From an uncultured Pseudomonadota bacterium (GTDB lineage: Bacteria; Myxococcota_A; UBA796; GCA-2862545): a DNA stretch of 5,521 bases. Below, one piece after another: positions 1 through 5,152 of the stretch. The first letter of the stretch is position 1, and each line of letters starts with the position of its first letter. Under the pieces are notes generated by a model. That model did not search any database, had not been told where the DNA came from, and saw nothing but the letters and a program-made list of their open reading frames with translations. Location: assembly GCA_937891875.1 (NCBI GenBank), contig CALATR010000538.1:1-5521 (forward strand), given 5' to 3'. The translations under genes and the position numbers were made by a program.

Positions 1-661
1 CGACATCGACATCGACATCGCGCCCCTGGGCCGCTTCTCCCCCCACCAGCCCCGGCGCTGGTGGCACCGCTGGCAGCACCTGTACATGCCCTTCGTGTAC
101 GGCCTGCTCGAGGTCTACTGGACCTTCTGGTCCGACCCGGTGGCGATCGTCACCTCCCGGGTCGGCCACCACGAGGTCCCCCGGGCCCCGCTCCGCGAGC
201 ACCTGTGGTTCTGGGGCGCCAAGCTGTGGTTCGTGGCCATCGCCATCGTGGTGCCGCTGCTGATGCATGATCCCCTCACCTGGCTCATGGGCTTCGGGGT
301 CGTGATGTTCACCGCGGGGTTCGTGCCGTCGCTGGTGTTCCAGCTCGCCCATGTGGTCGAGGAGGCCGAGTTTCCGGAGGCGGTCGACGGGGCCCTCGAC
401 GGCGAGTGGGCCGAGCACCAGCTGCGCACGTCGGTGGACCTGGCGCCCAACAACCGCTGGCTGACGTGGTACTCGGGCGGCCTGAACTTCCAGGCGACCC
501 ACCACCTCTTCCCGGCGATAGCGCACACCCACTACCCGGCGCTGTCCCGGATCATCGCCGAGGTCGCCGAAGAGCACGGGATCCCGTACCGCTGCACCCC
601 GAGCCTGCTGGGCGCGCTGCGCTCGCACTTCCGGCACCTGCGGCGCCTCGGTCAGGCCTGA
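1..661 (+). CDS. Fatty acid (acyl-CoA/acyl-lipid) desaturase, C-terminal part, 5'-truncated by window edge
   Basis: This is a di-iron integral-membrane desaturase that would introduce a double bond into a fatty acyl chain, using O2 and reducing equivalents, in the cytoplasmic membrane. The frame is open from base 2, and 219 residues are visible before the TGA at 659-661. The third histidine box is intact in the front-end (delta-6/linoleoyl-CoA-like) form: Gln164, His167 and His168 in NFQATHHLFP (numbered from the first visible codon). It is preceded by the family-typical stretches QLAHVVEEAEFPE (about 114-126) and HQLRTSVD (139-146). The early SPHQPRRWWHRWQH stretch (13-26) is typical of the region after the second histidine box. 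Two hydrophobic spans lie near residues 69-89 and 93-115. The first two histidine boxes must lie upstream of the window. No cytochrome b5 domain is visible at the C-terminus. The family call is secure; regiospecificity cannot be read from the sequence. Confidence 0.93.
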   Translation, partial: DIDIDIAPLGRFSPHQPRRWWHRWQHLYMPFVYGLLEVYWTFWSDPVAIVTSRVGHHEVPRAPLREHLWFWGAKLWFVAIAIVVPLLMHDPLTWLMGFGVVMFTAGFVPSLVFQLAHVVEEAEFPEAVDGALDGEWAEHQLRTSVDLAPNNRWLTWYSGGLNFQATHHLFPAIAHTHYPALSRIIAEVAEEHGIPYRCTPSLLGALRSHFRHLRRLGQA

Positions 662-789
662 GGGTCCCCCGGGCTCCCGTGCCGCGCGTAGACGCCGATG
701 GGCAGGTAGAACATCGCCAGGCTGACCAGCGCACTCAGGAACAGCACGAGGGCCGGCCCCATCGCTGGAGCCGGCCCCTGGCATCTCAT
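652..789 (-). CDS. Candidate small single-span membrane protein (36 or 45 aa)
   Basis: This is an unrecognised small ORF. From the ATG at 762 it encodes 36 residues; an in-frame ATG at 789 would give 45. Residues 4-25 of the short form are a continuous hydrophobic segment (begins ALVLFLSALVSL, ends PIGVY). A short polar tail, ARHGSPGDPQA, follows, as expected for one membrane span. In the short form 34 of 36 codons end in G or C, about 72% have G/C at position 1 and about 47% at position 2, which is the coding signature of a GC-rich genome. Against it: no Shine-Dalgarno motif precedes either ATG, the ATG at 762 falls in the loop of a strong hairpin (750-777), and the start at 789 lies only 10 nt past the tRNA CCA end. 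The stop overlaps the desaturase stop inside the palindrome TCAGGCCTGA. It could equally be a chance ORF. Confidence 0.33.
   Translation of the reverse strand: MRCQGPAPAMGPALVLFLSALVSLAMFYLPIGVYARHGSPGDPQA
750..777. terminator. Strong GC hairpin between desaturase and tRNA-Thr, possible terminator
   Basis: GGGCCGGCCCC (750-760) and GGAGCCGGCCC (767-777) form a stem of 8 bp, one mismatch, then 2 bp, around the 6-nt loop ATCGCT. It lies 88 bp after the desaturase stop and 22 bp past the tRNA 3' end, so it could end either transcript. No T tract follows on either strand, so it is not a canonical intrinsic terminator. It might instead be an mRNA structure around the small ORF start. Confidence 0.4.
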
Positions 790-799
790 CTGGGGGATA

Positions 800-874
800 T
801 GGAGCCGAGAATGGGAGTTGAACCCACGACCTGCTGATTACGAATCAGCTGCTCTACCACTGAGCTACCTCGGC
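800..874 (-). tRNA. tRNA-Thr (anticodon CGT), CCA encoded
   Basis: Read on the minus strand this folds into a complete 75-nt cloverleaf. The acceptor arm is GCCGAGG with TCTCGGC (one G-T pair), then discriminator T and a genomically encoded CCA. The D arm is GCTC/GAGC. The anticodon stem is GCTGA/TCAGC with loop TTCGTAA, giving anticodon CGT at positions 34-36, which reads the threonine codon ACG. The variable region is AGGTC. The T arm is GTGGG/CCCAT with loop TTCAACT. All stems pair and the invariant T-loop bases are present, so it looks functional. It stands alone, on the same strand as the upstream triple-HTH gene, 103 bp after that gene's stop, and has its own candidate promoter. Confidence 0.97.
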
Positions 875-883
875 GCGCCGCGG

Positions 884-911
884 TCTCTATCCTGTTGCGC
901 GTCCGCGTCAA
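884..911 (-). promoter_or_regulatory. Candidate sigma70-type promoter for tRNA-Thr
   Basis: On the minus strand TTGACG (911-906, 5 of 6 matches to the -35 consensus) is followed after 16 nt by TAGAGA (889-884, 4 of 6 to the -10). The -10 ends 9 nt before the first base of the tRNA, which would leave a leader of only a few nucleotides. The position and the good -35 box make it plausible; it is not proven. Confidence 0.5.
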
Positions 912-957
912 CGAACGCGCGCGGAACGACATCGACTGCCGCCGATGCCGTGCGCGA

Positions 958-974
958 CCGCGGAAGATCCGCGG
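958..974 (-). terminator. Candidate hairpin terminator of the triple-HTH gene
   Basis: CCGCGGA (958-964) and TCCGCGG (968-974) are perfect inverted repeats around a 3-nt loop. They start 3 nt after the TAG stop (978-980) of the minus-strand gene. No T run follows, so termination activity is uncertain, but the position is right. Confidence 0.4.
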
Positions 975-977
975 GTC

Positions 978-1853
978 CTACCCGAGCAGCTCACCGGCGT
1001 AGGCCACGCCGACCACGCCCTTCTTGCCGTCCACCTGGGTGGCGGCCTCGACGAGGTCACCGGCGAGGACGAAGGCGACCTCGCCGTCGGCGAGGGCGAC
1101 CCGGAACACCTTGCCCGCAGCGCTCGGGGCGGCGGACTTCTTGCTGCTGCCCCGGCCCTTGCTGGCCTTCTTCGGCTTGTCGGCCTTCGCCGGAGCGTCG
1201 GCCGCCGCGGGCGCCTCCTCGGCCGCCGAGGACTTGTTGTCCCGGAAGCTCGCGATGTTGCGACGGCGACGGTAGGCGGCGGCGGCGTTGGCCGAAACCC
1301 CCGCCATCTCGGCGACCTCGGCGTCGGGCATGGTGCCCAGCAGGTGCATGTACGGGTCGAGCTTGCTCGGCTTGCCCCGGCTGCGGAGCTTCTTCTTCTT
1401 GCCCGCACTCTTCTCGGGCGGAAGCGCCGCCTTGGTCTCGGTCTTGGCCTTCGACTTCGACGGACCGCGGCCGCGGCGCCCCTTGATGCCGTTGCGTCGA
1501 CGGAAGGTCGCGACCGTGCGCGCCGTTACGCCCGCCTTGTCCGCGATGACGTTGTCCGGCTCCTTGCCGAGGAGATCCGCGAACTTGGCGATCTCCGCAT
1601 CCTTCGTACCCTTTCGGATGTGCAACCCGTTCTGTTCGCTCACCTTGGGCTCCTCGCGCTTCTTGCGCGCCCGGCGCTTCTTGGCAGGAGGCGGGGCCCC
1701 CGTGCCCTGCACCGGTTCACGAGTGGTGTTGGTGCGGACCAGCGCGAGGGTGATGGCTCCGGGCGTAGTGCCGAACTCTTCGGCTACGTCCTTGACCGGC
1801 TTCGACTCCAGGGCAGCGACGATGTCGGCCCACTTGTCGCTCTCTTCGAGCAT
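978..1853 (-). CDS. Basic protein with three HTH-like repeats and a histone-H1-like linker, putative DNA-binding regulator or nucleoid protein
   Basis: This is a 291-residue protein of no recognised named family. Three related segments of about 38 residues lie at 8-45, 90-127 and 167-205. Each follows the plan of a short helix, then (V/I)A..(A/F)G(V/T)(T/S/P), then a recognition-like helix. In repeats 2 and 3 this helix ends in FRRRNGI and YRRRRNI. This is the pattern of a homeodomain-like helix-turn-helix. The linkers are strongly basic (58-66, 124-141, 148-164) or Ala/Lys/Ser/Pro-rich (207-247), resembling histone H1-type tails. A compact C-terminal segment (248-291) has alternating hydrophobic residues suggesting a small beta/alpha domain. 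The ATG at 1853 is chosen because GGGAGG lies 5 nt upstream; a GTG at 1859 would overlap that site. It is divergent from the lipoprotein gene and followed by tRNA-Thr. Binding DNA is inferred; the target is unknown. Antisense ORFs here are shadows. Confidence 0.85.
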   Translation of the reverse strand: MLEESDKWADIVAALESKPVKDVAEEFGTTPGAITLALVRTNTTREPVQGTGAPPPAKKRRARKKREEPKVSEQNGLHIRKGTKDAEIAKFADLLGKEPDNVIADKAGVTARTVATFRRRNGIKGRRGRGPSKSKAKTETKAALPPEKSAGKKKKLRSRGKPSKLDPYMHLLGTMPDAEVAEMAGVSANAAAAYRRRRNIASFRDNKSSAAEEAPAAADAPAKADKPKKASKGRGSSKKSAAPSAAGKVFRVALADGEVAFVLAGDLVEAATQVDGKKGVVGVAYAGELLG

Positions 1854-1858
1854 ACACA

Positions 1859-1864
1859 CCTCCC
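1859..1864 (-). promoter_or_regulatory. Ribosome binding site of the triple-HTH gene
   Basis: GGGAGG on the minus strand, 5 nt before the ATG at 1853. It overlaps the upstream GTG at 1859-1857 and so decides the start in favour of the ATG. Confidence 0.75.
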
Positions 1865-1870
1865 ACGCAT

Positions 1871-1880
1871 ACGACGTCGT
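1871..1880. repeat. Perfect 10-bp palindrome, possible operator
   Basis: ACGACGTCGT is its own reverse complement. It lies 17 bp upstream of the triple-HTH gene start, just before its ribosome binding site, where a bound protein could block transcription. Palindromes of this length can arise by chance in GC-rich DNA, so an operator role is only suggested. Confidence 0.35.
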
Positions 1881-1921
1881 CGGCTCTAACCAGTCATTTG
1901 CGAAACACCAGGAATTGTCGT

Positions 1922-1944
1922 CTTTTCATTTTCCACATGAAAGG
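1922..1944. repeat. Interrupted inverted repeat in the AT-rich control region
   Basis: CTTTTCAT (1922-1929) and ATGAAAGG (1937-1944) pair over 8 positions (one G-T if read as RNA) around the 7-nt spacer TTTCCAC. Its place midway between two divergent genes fits a regulator binding site. No protein is identified as its ligand. Confidence 0.4.
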
Positions 1945-2013
1945 AAACACTACCTGATCCCTTTTCTACGGCACTCTGGTCCACCGCTCGGGTCTCGCTG
2001 GTCGGACATCCTC

Positions 2014-2045
2014 TTGACAGTCCGAAGCACCGCGCTCGGTACACT
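2014..2045 (+). promoter_or_regulatory. Candidate promoter of the lipoprotein gene
   Basis: A perfect -35 consensus TTGACA (2014-2019) is followed by TACACT (2040-2045, 4 of 6 to the -10 consensus). The 20-bp spacer is longer than the usual 16-18, which weakens the call. If used, transcription would start near 2052, leaving a leader of only about 11 nt that begins at the ribosome binding site. Confidence 0.4.
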
Positions 2046-2052
2046 CAGGGTC

Positions 2053-2057
2053 GGAGG
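2053..2057 (+). promoter_or_regulatory. Ribosome binding site of the lipoprotein gene
   Basis: GGAGG lies 5 nt before the ATG at 2063. It overlaps an in-frame GTG at 2057, which argues for the ATG as the true start. The arrangement mirrors that of the divergent gene at 1853. Confidence 0.75.
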
Positions 2058-2062
2058 TGCGC

Positions 2063-2797
2063 ATGCGCACGAGCTTCCTCATCACCGCCGTCGTCCCCCT
2101 GCTGTTCGCCCTCGGCTGCAAGCCGGACGAGACTGGCACGTCCGGTACCGACGGCACGGACGAGACCGACGACACCAACAACCCGGCCTACGGCGACTGC
2201 CACCCGCTCCTGGCGGAGTACCTGATCGCCCAGGGCAAGGACCCGCTGGACTCGGCCGACAACAGCCTCTGCTTCACGCTGAACGTCAACGAGCCCTGCA
2301 CGCGCCGCGGCGGCCGCGAGGGCACCCGGGTCTTCCGCTTCATGGACGACGGTCGGGTGACCGCGGACGGCAAGTTCACCGGCACCGAGTACTGGTTCTG
2401 GTTCGAGGGCGACCCCGACAACTGGGATCAGGACGTGGTCGACACCCTCACCTACGAGGGCGCCGCCTCCGAGCGCTTCACGGGCTCGCAGCTCACCTGC
2501 AGCCAGTGCGAGGAGATCTACGAGGTCACCCGCACCGTCGTGGAGAACAACTCCGGCACGCCCTACGCCACCGACGTGGTGTTCGCCCTCGACAACCTGA
2601 ACCCCAACGGGGGCTTCCAGGACGACACGAAGCGCAACATGTTCGTGTTCTACGGGCGCTACAACCGGCAGGGCGAGATCAACGACCTCGACACCGACTA
2701 CGCCAAGGGCCAGTACACGCCCGACAGCATGGTCCCCGGCACCCTGCCCGCCAGCTACACCTGGTTCCCCCAGGGCGGCGAAGGCAAGTGCTACTGA
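2063..2797 (+). CDS. Secreted lipoprotein of unknown function
   Basis: This is a 244-residue protein predicted to be exported and lipid-anchored. It has a short basic N-terminus (MR), a hydrophobic core (residues 5-18) and a lipobox-like FALGC with the modifiable cysteine at 19. The -3 Ala and -2 Leu differ from the strict consensus, but the form is acceptable. The +2 residue is Lys, not Asp, which under the E. coli Lol rule would favour the outer membrane. A flexible Gly/Thr/Asp/Glu-rich linker (22-40) follows, typical of lipoproteins in myxobacterial-type genomes. The mature domain has six further cysteines (46, 70, 79, 156, 159, 243), including a CSQC pair, so up to three disulfides are possible. 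Aromatic-rich strands (88-104, 183-191) suggest a beta fold. No catalytic motif is recognised. The ATG at 2063 fits the GGAGG spacing. The ChaC gene starts 60 bp downstream on the same strand. Confidence 0.85.
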   Translation: MRTSFLITAVVPLLFALGCKPDETGTSGTDGTDETDDTNNPAYGDCHPLLAEYLIAQGKDPLDSADNSLCFTLNVNEPCTRRGGREGTRVFRFMDDGRVTADGKFTGTEYWFWFEGDPDNWDQDVVDTLTYEGAASERFTGSQLTCSQCEEIYEVTRTVVENNSGTPYATDVVFALDNLNPNGGFQDDTKRNMFVFYGRYNRQGEINDLDTDYAKGQYTPDSMVPGTLPASYTWFPQGGEGKCY

Positions 2798-2857
2798 ACC
2801 GCGTGTGGGTCGCACTTCAGTCCGGGTGAACGCCCCGCGAAGGTGCTAGCAGGCCCC

Positions 2858-3397
2858 ATGGTCCGTTGGGTCTTCGGCTACGGCAGCCTCGTGTGGCGGC
2901 CGGACATCGAGCACGATGAAGCCGTGCCCGCCCGCATCGTCGGGTGGGCGCGACGCTTCTGGCAGTCGAGCACCGACCACCGCGGCGTGCCCGGCGCGCC
3001 CGGACGCGTCGCCACCCTGGTCCCCGAGCCCCGCGGTCAGGTGATCGGCCGGGCCTACCGCATCCCCGAGTCCGTGCTGGACCAGACCCTGGCGCGCCTC
3101 GACCATCGGGAGCGCGGCGGATACGCTCGGGAGATCCTTCCCTTGCTGCCACTCGATGGCGACGGCGCCTTCGCCGAGGGGCTGGTCTACCGGGCCACGC
3201 CGGACAATCCCAACTGGGCGGGTCCCGCCCCGATCCGCCAGATCGCCCGCCAGGTGCTCGCCTCGGTCGGGCCGAGTGGACCCAACCCGGAGTACCTGCT
3301 GCGACTGCACGAGGCGCTGGCCGCCTGGGACGCGGTCGACGACCACCTGGACGCCATCGTGAGGGAGATGGAGGCGATCAGGTCCGGGCGCGCATGA
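2858..3397 (+). CDS. chaC: ChaC-type gamma-glutamylcyclotransferase (glutathione-degrading)
   Basis: Members of this family cleave glutathione in the cytosol to 5-oxoproline and Cys-Gly. The 179-residue product matches the usual length of ChaC/ChaC2 proteins. The family signatures appear in order. WVFGYGSLVWRP (residues 4-15) forms the gamma-glutamyl binding loop. RRFWQSSTDHRG (32-43) and PGRVATL (48-54) follow. LDHRERGGY (81-89) contains Glu85, the expected catalytic acid/base. YRATPDNPNW (111-120) and GPSGPNPEYLLRL (138-150) complete the set. All key positions are present, so it should be active. The ATG at 2858 puts the protein start right at the conserved core; a GTG at 2843 would add only five unsupported residues. 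A clear Shine-Dalgarno is lacking (AGG 4 nt upstream). It may be co-transcribed with the upstream lipoprotein gene (60-bp gap). Its last 20 bp overlap the convergent hydrolase gene. Confidence 0.93.
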   Translation: MVRWVFGYGSLVWRPDIEHDEAVPARIVGWARRFWQSSTDHRGVPGAPGRVATLVPEPRGQVIGRAYRIPESVLDQTLARLDHRERGGYAREILPLLPLDGDGAFAEGLVYRATPDNPNWAGPAPIRQIARQVLASVGPSGPNPEYLLRLHEALAAWDAVDDHLDAIVREMEAIRSGRA

Positions 3398-4277
3398 ACG
3401 CGGCGATGTCCTCCCACAGCGGCCGCGAGCGCGGGTCGGTCACGAGCCCCATGTGGCCCGGATCCCAGTCGAGTCCGTGCTCACCGCGGCGGGCGTAGAG
3501 GAACTCCGCCCGCCCGGGCCCCAGCCGCTCGGCGAAGGCCCGCACGCCCTCCACGTGGCCCATGATCGCGTCCCCGGCGCCAGCGACGCAGAGCACCGGC
3601 CCCTGCACCTGCCGGAGTCCGGCCAGGTAGTCCAGCCTTCCGGCGCGGTCGCGCCATCCGTCCTGCAGCCAGAAGCGACAGAGATCCTCCACATACGGGG
3701 CGGACTCGTCGACATTTCCCATTCGAATCGCGCGACTCGGCCAGTGACCGACCGCCTGAACGACTCGCCGAAACATCCGAATGGTCACGTCCTTTCTCAG
3801 CGTCCGCCGCCGGGATCCCTCGAGGGACGGCATCCACACGTTTCCCGCGATGAGCACATGCCCGTGCGGCACGACCGGTCCCCCGATCGTGCCGCTACAA
3901 GCCAGGGAGACGTGCGCTCCAAGGCTGTGGCCGACCACCCAGACAGGTCCGCCGCTGCGCTCCGCCACCCCGGCGAGCAGGGCGGGAACATCGTGCTGGA
4001 CGAGGTCGTCATAGGACCACCTCCCCCCGTCGGACACCTTCGGTCCGGATCCCCCATGCCCACGGAAATCTGCAACGTGCACGTCGAACCCGGCGCGCGC
4101 AATCGTCGCAGCGAGGCCGTCTCCCACGGGTTTGTCGAGCGTACGGGAGTCGACCATCATCGCCGGGAGCAGCAGGGCGGCCCCGCGACGGCCCGGATCG
4201 CTGGCTCGACGGGTGCGCACCGCCAGCTCCCAGCCGTCCACCGTGCGCACACGGTACCCGTCCATTCCGTCGTCCAC
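3378..4277 (-). CDS. Alpha/beta-fold hydrolase (serine hydrolase)
   Basis: This is a 299-residue cytoplasmic alpha/beta hydrolase, probably an esterase or lipase-like enzyme of unknown substrate; no signal peptide is seen. The nucleophile elbow is GHSLG with Ser118. The acid is Asp236 in AGAGDAIM and the base His275 in DPGHMGLV, completing the triad in the normal order. The early strand-turn LLLPAMMVDSRT (35-46) would form the oxyanion region, and DFRGHGGSGP (70-79) is the usual loop after strand 4. A cap-like insertion occupies about 148-220. The start is GTG at 4277, because AGGAGG lies 7 nt upstream; an ATG at 4265 has no such site. It is divergent from the metallo-hydrolase gene (50-bp gap) and convergent with chaC, with overlapping 3' ends. 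The family call is firm; the substrate is not determinable. Confidence 0.92.
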   Translation of the reverse strand: MDDGMDGYRVRTVDGWELAVRTRRASDPGRRGAALLLPAMMVDSRTLDKPVGDGLAATIARAGFDVHVADFRGHGGSGPKVSDGGRWSYDDLVQHDVPALLAGVAERSGGPVWVVGHSLGAHVSLACSGTIGGPVVPHGHVLIAGNVWMPSLEGSRRRTLRKDVTIRMFRRVVQAVGHWPSRAIRMGNVDESAPYVEDLCRFWLQDGWRDRAGRLDYLAGLRQVQGPVLCVAGAGDAIMGHVEGVRAFAERLGPGRAEFLYARRGEHGLDWDPGHMGLVTDPRSRPLWEDIAAFMRART

Positions 4278-4284
4278 GCCCTCG

Positions 4285-4290
4285 CCTCCT
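4285..4290 (-). promoter_or_regulatory. Ribosome binding site of the alpha/beta hydrolase gene
   Basis: AGGAGG on the minus strand, 7 nt before the GTG at 4277. This near-perfect Shine-Dalgarno supports a GTG start over the downstream ATG at 4265. Confidence 0.8.
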
Positions 4291-4317
4291 GTCGGAGCAT
4301 GGCATAGCCGAGCGCAC

Positions 4318-4322
4318 GGAGG
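4318..4322 (+). promoter_or_regulatory. Ribosome binding site of the metallo-hydrolase gene
   Basis: GGAGG lies 5 nt before the GTG at 4328 and supports that start rather than the second GTG at 4334. Confidence 0.7.
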
Positions 4323-4327
4323 TTCGC

Positions 4328-5152
4328 GTGGCGGTGCGTCAGGTCCACACGTTCAGCGGCGGTCACGTCCGCCACCTCGAGCGGCTGGTGCGGGCGGACA
4401 GCCCGCTGCGCCTGCGGACGCTGCCGGTGCGCTTCGGTATCGTCGAGCACGCAGAGGGCCCGATCGTCGTCGACACCGGCTACCACCCCAGCCTGCACCA
4501 GCGCCTGCGTGGCCTGGGCCGGGTCTACCCGCGCGTGGTGCCGTTCACCTGCACCCCGGACGAGACGGTCGGCGCCCGCCTGCATCAGCTCGGCTACGAC
4601 GCCGACGACGTGCAGGGCGTGTTCCTCACCCACCTGCACGCGGATCATGTTGGCGGCCTGTGCGACGTTCCCGGCGCGCCCATCTGGGTGAGCCCGGTCG
4701 CCTGGCGCGCCCTGCGGTCCGGCTCCAGGCTCGATCTCGTCCGACACGGCTTCTTCGCCGAGCTCGTGCCCGAGGACCTGCTCCCGCGCCTGCGCTTCGT
4801 GGAGCCGCCCCCCGCCGGAGCCGACCTCGACGACTCCGCCCTGGACCTGCTCGGCGACGGCAGCCTCGGGGTCGTCTCCCTGCCCGGCCACGCCCCCGGT
4901 CAGATCGGGCTGTCGGTCCGCGGTCCGGACGGTCAGCGAGCCCTCTTCGTCGGCGACGCCACCTTCAGCCGCGGCGCGGTGGACACGGTGCAGCTCCCCT
5001 CCCCACTGTTCCAGGCGCTGGTCGCCGATGACGCCGCCGCCACCCGGCACAGCCTCGCCCGCATCCGCGAGTGGCTCGGACAGCACCCCGATCTCGCCAT
5101 CCTCGCCGCCCACGCCTGGGAGGGGCCCGACGAGGGCACCCTGTGGGGCTGA
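4328..5152 (+). CDS. Metallo-beta-lactamase-fold hydrolase, AHL-lactonase-like
   Basis: This is a 274-residue di-zinc hydrolase of the metallo-beta-lactamase superfamily, probably cytoplasmic. The metal-binding set is complete: THLHADHVGG gives His102, His104, Asp106 and His107; His188 lies in LPGHAPGQ; Asp210 in FVGDATF bridges the metals; His262 in AAHAW completes the second site. The N-terminal IVVDTGYHP (46-54) is the usual strand-loop and resembles the LDTG.HP pattern of N-acyl homoserine lactonase-like members, as does the overall length. The substrate may be a lactone or ester, but this cannot be fixed: the superfamily also includes thioesterases and others. The start is GTG at 4328 with GGAGG 5 nt upstream. 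It is divergent from a serine hydrolase across 50 bp, so the two may be co-regulated. Its TGA stop is immediately followed by the convergent dehydrogenase stop. Confidence 0.9.
   Translation: MAVRQVHTFSGGHVRHLERLVRADSPLRLRTLPVRFGIVEHAEGPIVVDTGYHPSLHQRLRGLGRVYPRVVPFTCTPDETVGARLHQLGYDADDVQGVFLTHLHADHVGGLCDVPGAPIWVSPVAWRALRSGSRLDLVRHGFFAELVPEDLLPRLRFVEPPPAGADLDDSALDLLGDGSLGVVSLPGHAPGQIGLSVRGPDGQRALFVGDATFSRGAVDTVQLPSPLFQALVADDAAATRHSLARIREWLGQHPDLAILAAHAWEGPDEGTLWG

Larger units (their letters stand above)
1854..2062. other. AT-richer divergent intergenic region
   Basis: This is the 209-bp gap between two divergently transcribed genes (starts at 1853 minus and 2063 plus). The part 1890-1975 is markedly richer in A and T than anything else in the window, with runs such as TCTTTTCATTTTCC. 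It contains a 10-bp perfect palindrome (1871-1880), an interrupted inverted repeat (1922-1944), a 9-bp direct repeat with one mismatch (1902-1910 and 1944-1952), and a plus-strand promoter candidate (2014-2045). I found no convincing -35/-10 pair for the minus-strand gene. Confidence 0.7.

Noticed and set aside
1..20. Tandem hexamer GACATC repeated three times
   Set aside because: It lies inside the desaturase coding frame as Asp-Ile codons, at a place where the family carries acidic residues; too short to treat as a separate repeat element.
800..874. tRNA-Thr as an attachment site of an integrated element
   Set aside because: No integrase gene and no second copy of the tRNA 3' end within the window.
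945..1889. Plus-strand ORF of 314 codons opposite the triple-HTH gene
   Set aside because: No ribosome binding site and a Leu/Arg/Gly-rich product that mirrors the Lys/Ala codons of the real gene.
1922..1951. Possible -35/-10 pairs in the AT-rich region on both strands (such as TTTCAT with GACAAT on the minus strand)
   Set aside because: Each pair has a -35 box with too few consensus matches to support a promoter call.
2045..2815. Minus-strand ORF of 256 codons opposite the lipoprotein
   Set aside because: The plus-strand frame has a signal peptide, lipobox, ribosome binding site and patterned cysteines, while the antisense product is Val/Ala/Gly-rich with no motif.
1288..2829. Long plus-strand ORF of 513 codons
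   Set aside because: It is antisense to the triple-HTH gene, crosses the AT-rich control region and then runs in the wrong frame through the lipoprotein gene. Its product is low-complexity Arg/Pro/Gly, typical of GC-rich shadow frames.
4157..5113. Minus-strand ORF of 318 codons opposite the metallo-hydrolase
   Set aside because: It covers the metallo-hydrolase in antisense and part of the serine hydrolase in another frame, both of which carry complete catalytic motifs.
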